Shown one piece after another: positions 61,930 through 64,000 of a DNA stretch of 64,000 bases. Each line of letters starts with the position of its first letter. The stretch's first letter is position 1. A model generated the notes under the pieces. The model was not told the origin of the DNA and made no database searches. It saw only the letters and a list, made by a program, of their open reading frames with translations. A program made the position numbers and the translations under genes. Source of the stretch: Aplysia californica (Eukaryota; Mollusca; Gastropoda; Aplysiida; Aplysiidae); contig NW_004797469.1 in NCBI RefSeq assembly GCF_000002075.1, positions 699,093-763,092 of the forward strand, in the 5' to 3' direction.

Positions 61930-64000
61930 ATCAAACACATCCTAAAACCAAATAACTCCTTCGTAGAGACAGAAAAACAGTAGCTGACTGTATAGCATCA
62001 ACCCCCTCCTGAAATTCCTCTACCCACAATTACTACCCTGAATTCAAAAAAGTAAAAATGTCTTCTGAAAAGACAACTTGTTGATTTTACCTCTTCAAAT
62101 GAAGAAAACTATAATTGCAGCTTTTCTCTTAATGAATTAAAATGCAATATTGCAGAAATATCAAACACAGCTCCAGGCCCTGATCAAATACACAACGAAA
62201 TCATCAGACGTCTTCCTGACGAAACACCCCTATTACTCCTTGATATTTACCATGAACTCTGGCATTCTCAACAATTTCCGAACAGTTGGCGTCTTGCCAC
62301 TATTATACCAATCCCAAAACCAGGAAAAGATAACTCTAACCCATCAAACTACTGTCCCATAGCCCTTACAAACTGTTTCTGCAAACTTATGGAAAAACTT
62401 ATTAACAAACGTCTAATGTGGTTTCTCGAAACCTCAAACTCCTTATCCAATTTCCAATGGGGTTTTCGCAAAAAATCGCTCTACTATTGACCATCTCGTC
62501 CGACTTGAAACTTTCATTCGGGAAAGAGCACCTTGTAGCTATTTTTTTAGACTTAGAAAAAGCCTTCGACACCTCATGGAAACACGATATTTTAAAAGAC
62601 CTGCGTGGCTTGGGCTTACGCTGAAATCTTCTTGAATTTATGCGAAACTTTTTGAAAGATCGATCATTTCAAGTAAAAGTAGGTTCAACCCTATCAAATT
62701 TACACGCCCAAGAAGAAGGCGTCCCCCAGGGAAGCATCTTATCGCCCATTCTTTTCGAAATCAAAATCAATTCCATCACAAAAACCCTTCAAAACAATAT
62801 TGACTGCTCGCTTTACGTTGACGACTTCCTGATCTGCTATAAATCCAAATCCAAAATAGATCACATTGAATGTCAGCTTCAGCTTCAACTCCATAAACTG
62901 GAAACTTGGGCAAACGAGCACGGGTTCAAATTTTCTACACCAAAAACAAACTGTGTACATTTTTGTCTGTCGCTCTGTCGCACAAGTGTGTGCGACAACG
63001 AGATTTATATTTGTTTGGAGAGAAAATTCCTGTAAAAAAACAAGCTCATTTCCTGGGCGTAATCTTTGACAAGAAACTTTCTTTCCTGCCGCACTTGAAA
63101 GACCTAAAGACGAGGTGTCAGAGCGCTCTCAACGCCTTAAAAGTACTATCCAATCCCGAATGGGGAGGAGATACTGAAATACTTCTTCAACTTTTCCGTT
63201 CCCTTGTCTGTTCCAGGCTGGACTATGCCAGTCCAGTTTACGGATCAGCTAGAAAGTCTTACCTTAAAATTTTAGTCCCTGTTCTGAACCAAGGCCTTCG
63301 CCTTGCCCTAGGGGCTTTCTGTACTTCATCTGTAGAAAGTTTACAGGCAAAGAAACTCTTTACAGACGGATCCAAAAATGACTCCTTAGTAGGAGCTGCT
63401 GCCCTTGCATCGCCACACAGCTTAAGCTTAAGGAAAGTCCACCCAGAAGCCTCAGTCTACACTGCTGAGGCTACAGCTCTTGAAATGGCCCTAAATATAA
63501 TAGATCAATCGACCAAGTCTACTTTCCTAATCCTTTCAGACTCTTGTCTGAAATCTTTAGAGTGCTCTGACACCTCCGACAACAGAATTTTGAAACTTAT
63601 AATTAAACTGCATTTTCTACATCAGTCTGGAAAAACTATTACAATAGCTTGGCTTCCAGGCCATGTAGGCATTGATGGCAATGAAGCCGTTGACCAATTT
63701 GCCAAAGAATCTCTAAAACTACCTGAAAACAAAAGTAGTAAAATCCCTTTCTCTGACATGAAACCGGAAGTAAAAGAACACATCACATCCTCCTGGTCCC
63801 AAATTTGGAATCAACAAATACACAACAAACTCCATTACATTCAATCGAAACTTACGCCCAGGAAACCACTATCTCTCCTTCGAAGAGAAAAGGTAATTTT
63901 TACCAGACTAAAGATAGGACACATGCACATCACGCACAAACATTTGCTTGAAGGAGAAGAAGCTCCTTTTTGCATGGCGTGCAACACAAATTTCACAGTT
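61930..64000 (+). mobile_element. LINE with reverse transcriptase and RNase H, runs off window
   Basis: In order: NTAPGPDQIHNE at 62165-62200, PKPGKD, IALTNCFCKLMEKL, WGFRK at 62458, FLDLEKAFDTSWKHD at 62545-62590, GVPQGSILSP at 62719-62748, LYVDDFL (YVDD at 62814-62825), LGVIFDKKL at 63055, SRLDYASPVYGS, then FTDGSK (63359), AEATALEMAL, LILSDS, WLPGHVGIDGNEAVD. The last four are the catalytic boxes of RNase H. An RNase H after the RT points to the I-type group of LINEs. One-base shifts near 62082, 62470, 62530 and 63010 and a stop at 62622 break the front part. From 63014 to 64000 one frame of 329 codons is open. Between the RT thumb and FTDGSK about 100-150 residues seem to be deleted. The endonuclease is missing. 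Confidence 0.88.

Overview
The window is a stretch of animal nuclear DNA, most likely from a mollusc and probably a gastropod. The organism call is inference: it rests on long introns, very long CT/GA, TA and CA microsatellites, several LINE types, a tRNA-derived SINE and many small DNA transposons; no single sequence here identifies a species. Four runs of N (4295-4394, 23071-23812, 33823-33922, 48279-48378) are assembly gaps.

The one clear host gene is a KAT5/Tip60 MYST-family histone acetyltransferase on the + strand. Ten coding exons can be placed between 19928 and 60087 and every splice phase agrees. They encode the chromo-barrel domain, a short linker with an SPERE motif, the C2HC zinc finger and the acetyl-CoA-binding part of the MYST domain (about 344 residues). 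The last third of the catalytic domain lies beyond 64000. Intron 1 appears to be a 114-base GC-AG intron. The other introns run from about 350 bases to 12 kb and are filled with transposons. On the - strand at 9950-10020 there is one well-formed first exon of a THAP-domain protein whose remaining exons were not found.

1-19.9 kb (upstream of KAT5): part of a CAGGGTTCC-ended element, a Harbinger-like element holding smaller elements, microsatellites, a GGTGAGAATAG MITE, the THAP exon, a 3' LINE fragment, a decayed Tc1 transposase, a large foldback element split by a 700-bp hAT MITE, a 33-bp perfect palindrome with an 8-bp target duplication, and an inverted repeat with another MITE in its centre. 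20.1-32.2 kb (intron 2): a second CAGGGTTCC element, a TA-flanked MITE, and three related elements with GAACGTTC arrays and 9-10-bp target duplications, one nested inside another. 34.1-36 kb: a near-perfect 222-bp hairpin. 36.1-46.6 kb (intron 6): two stacks of nested elements, followed by a 1.7-kb hAT element interrupted by a SINE. 49-60 kb (intron 9): a second TIGGER-like MITE copy, a pogo-type and a Mutator-type transposase remnant, SINE tails. 60.1-64 kb: tandem duplication, mariner and pogo ends, and an RNase H-bearing LINE running off the end.

The most unusual content is the transposon record. At least four unrelated elements share an exact 6-bp target duplication, three GAACGTTC elements share 9-10-bp duplications, and paralogous repeats elsewhere in the window preserve the empty sites of several insertions. 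All host-gene and element calls rest on reading the sequence by eye; no database search was possible.
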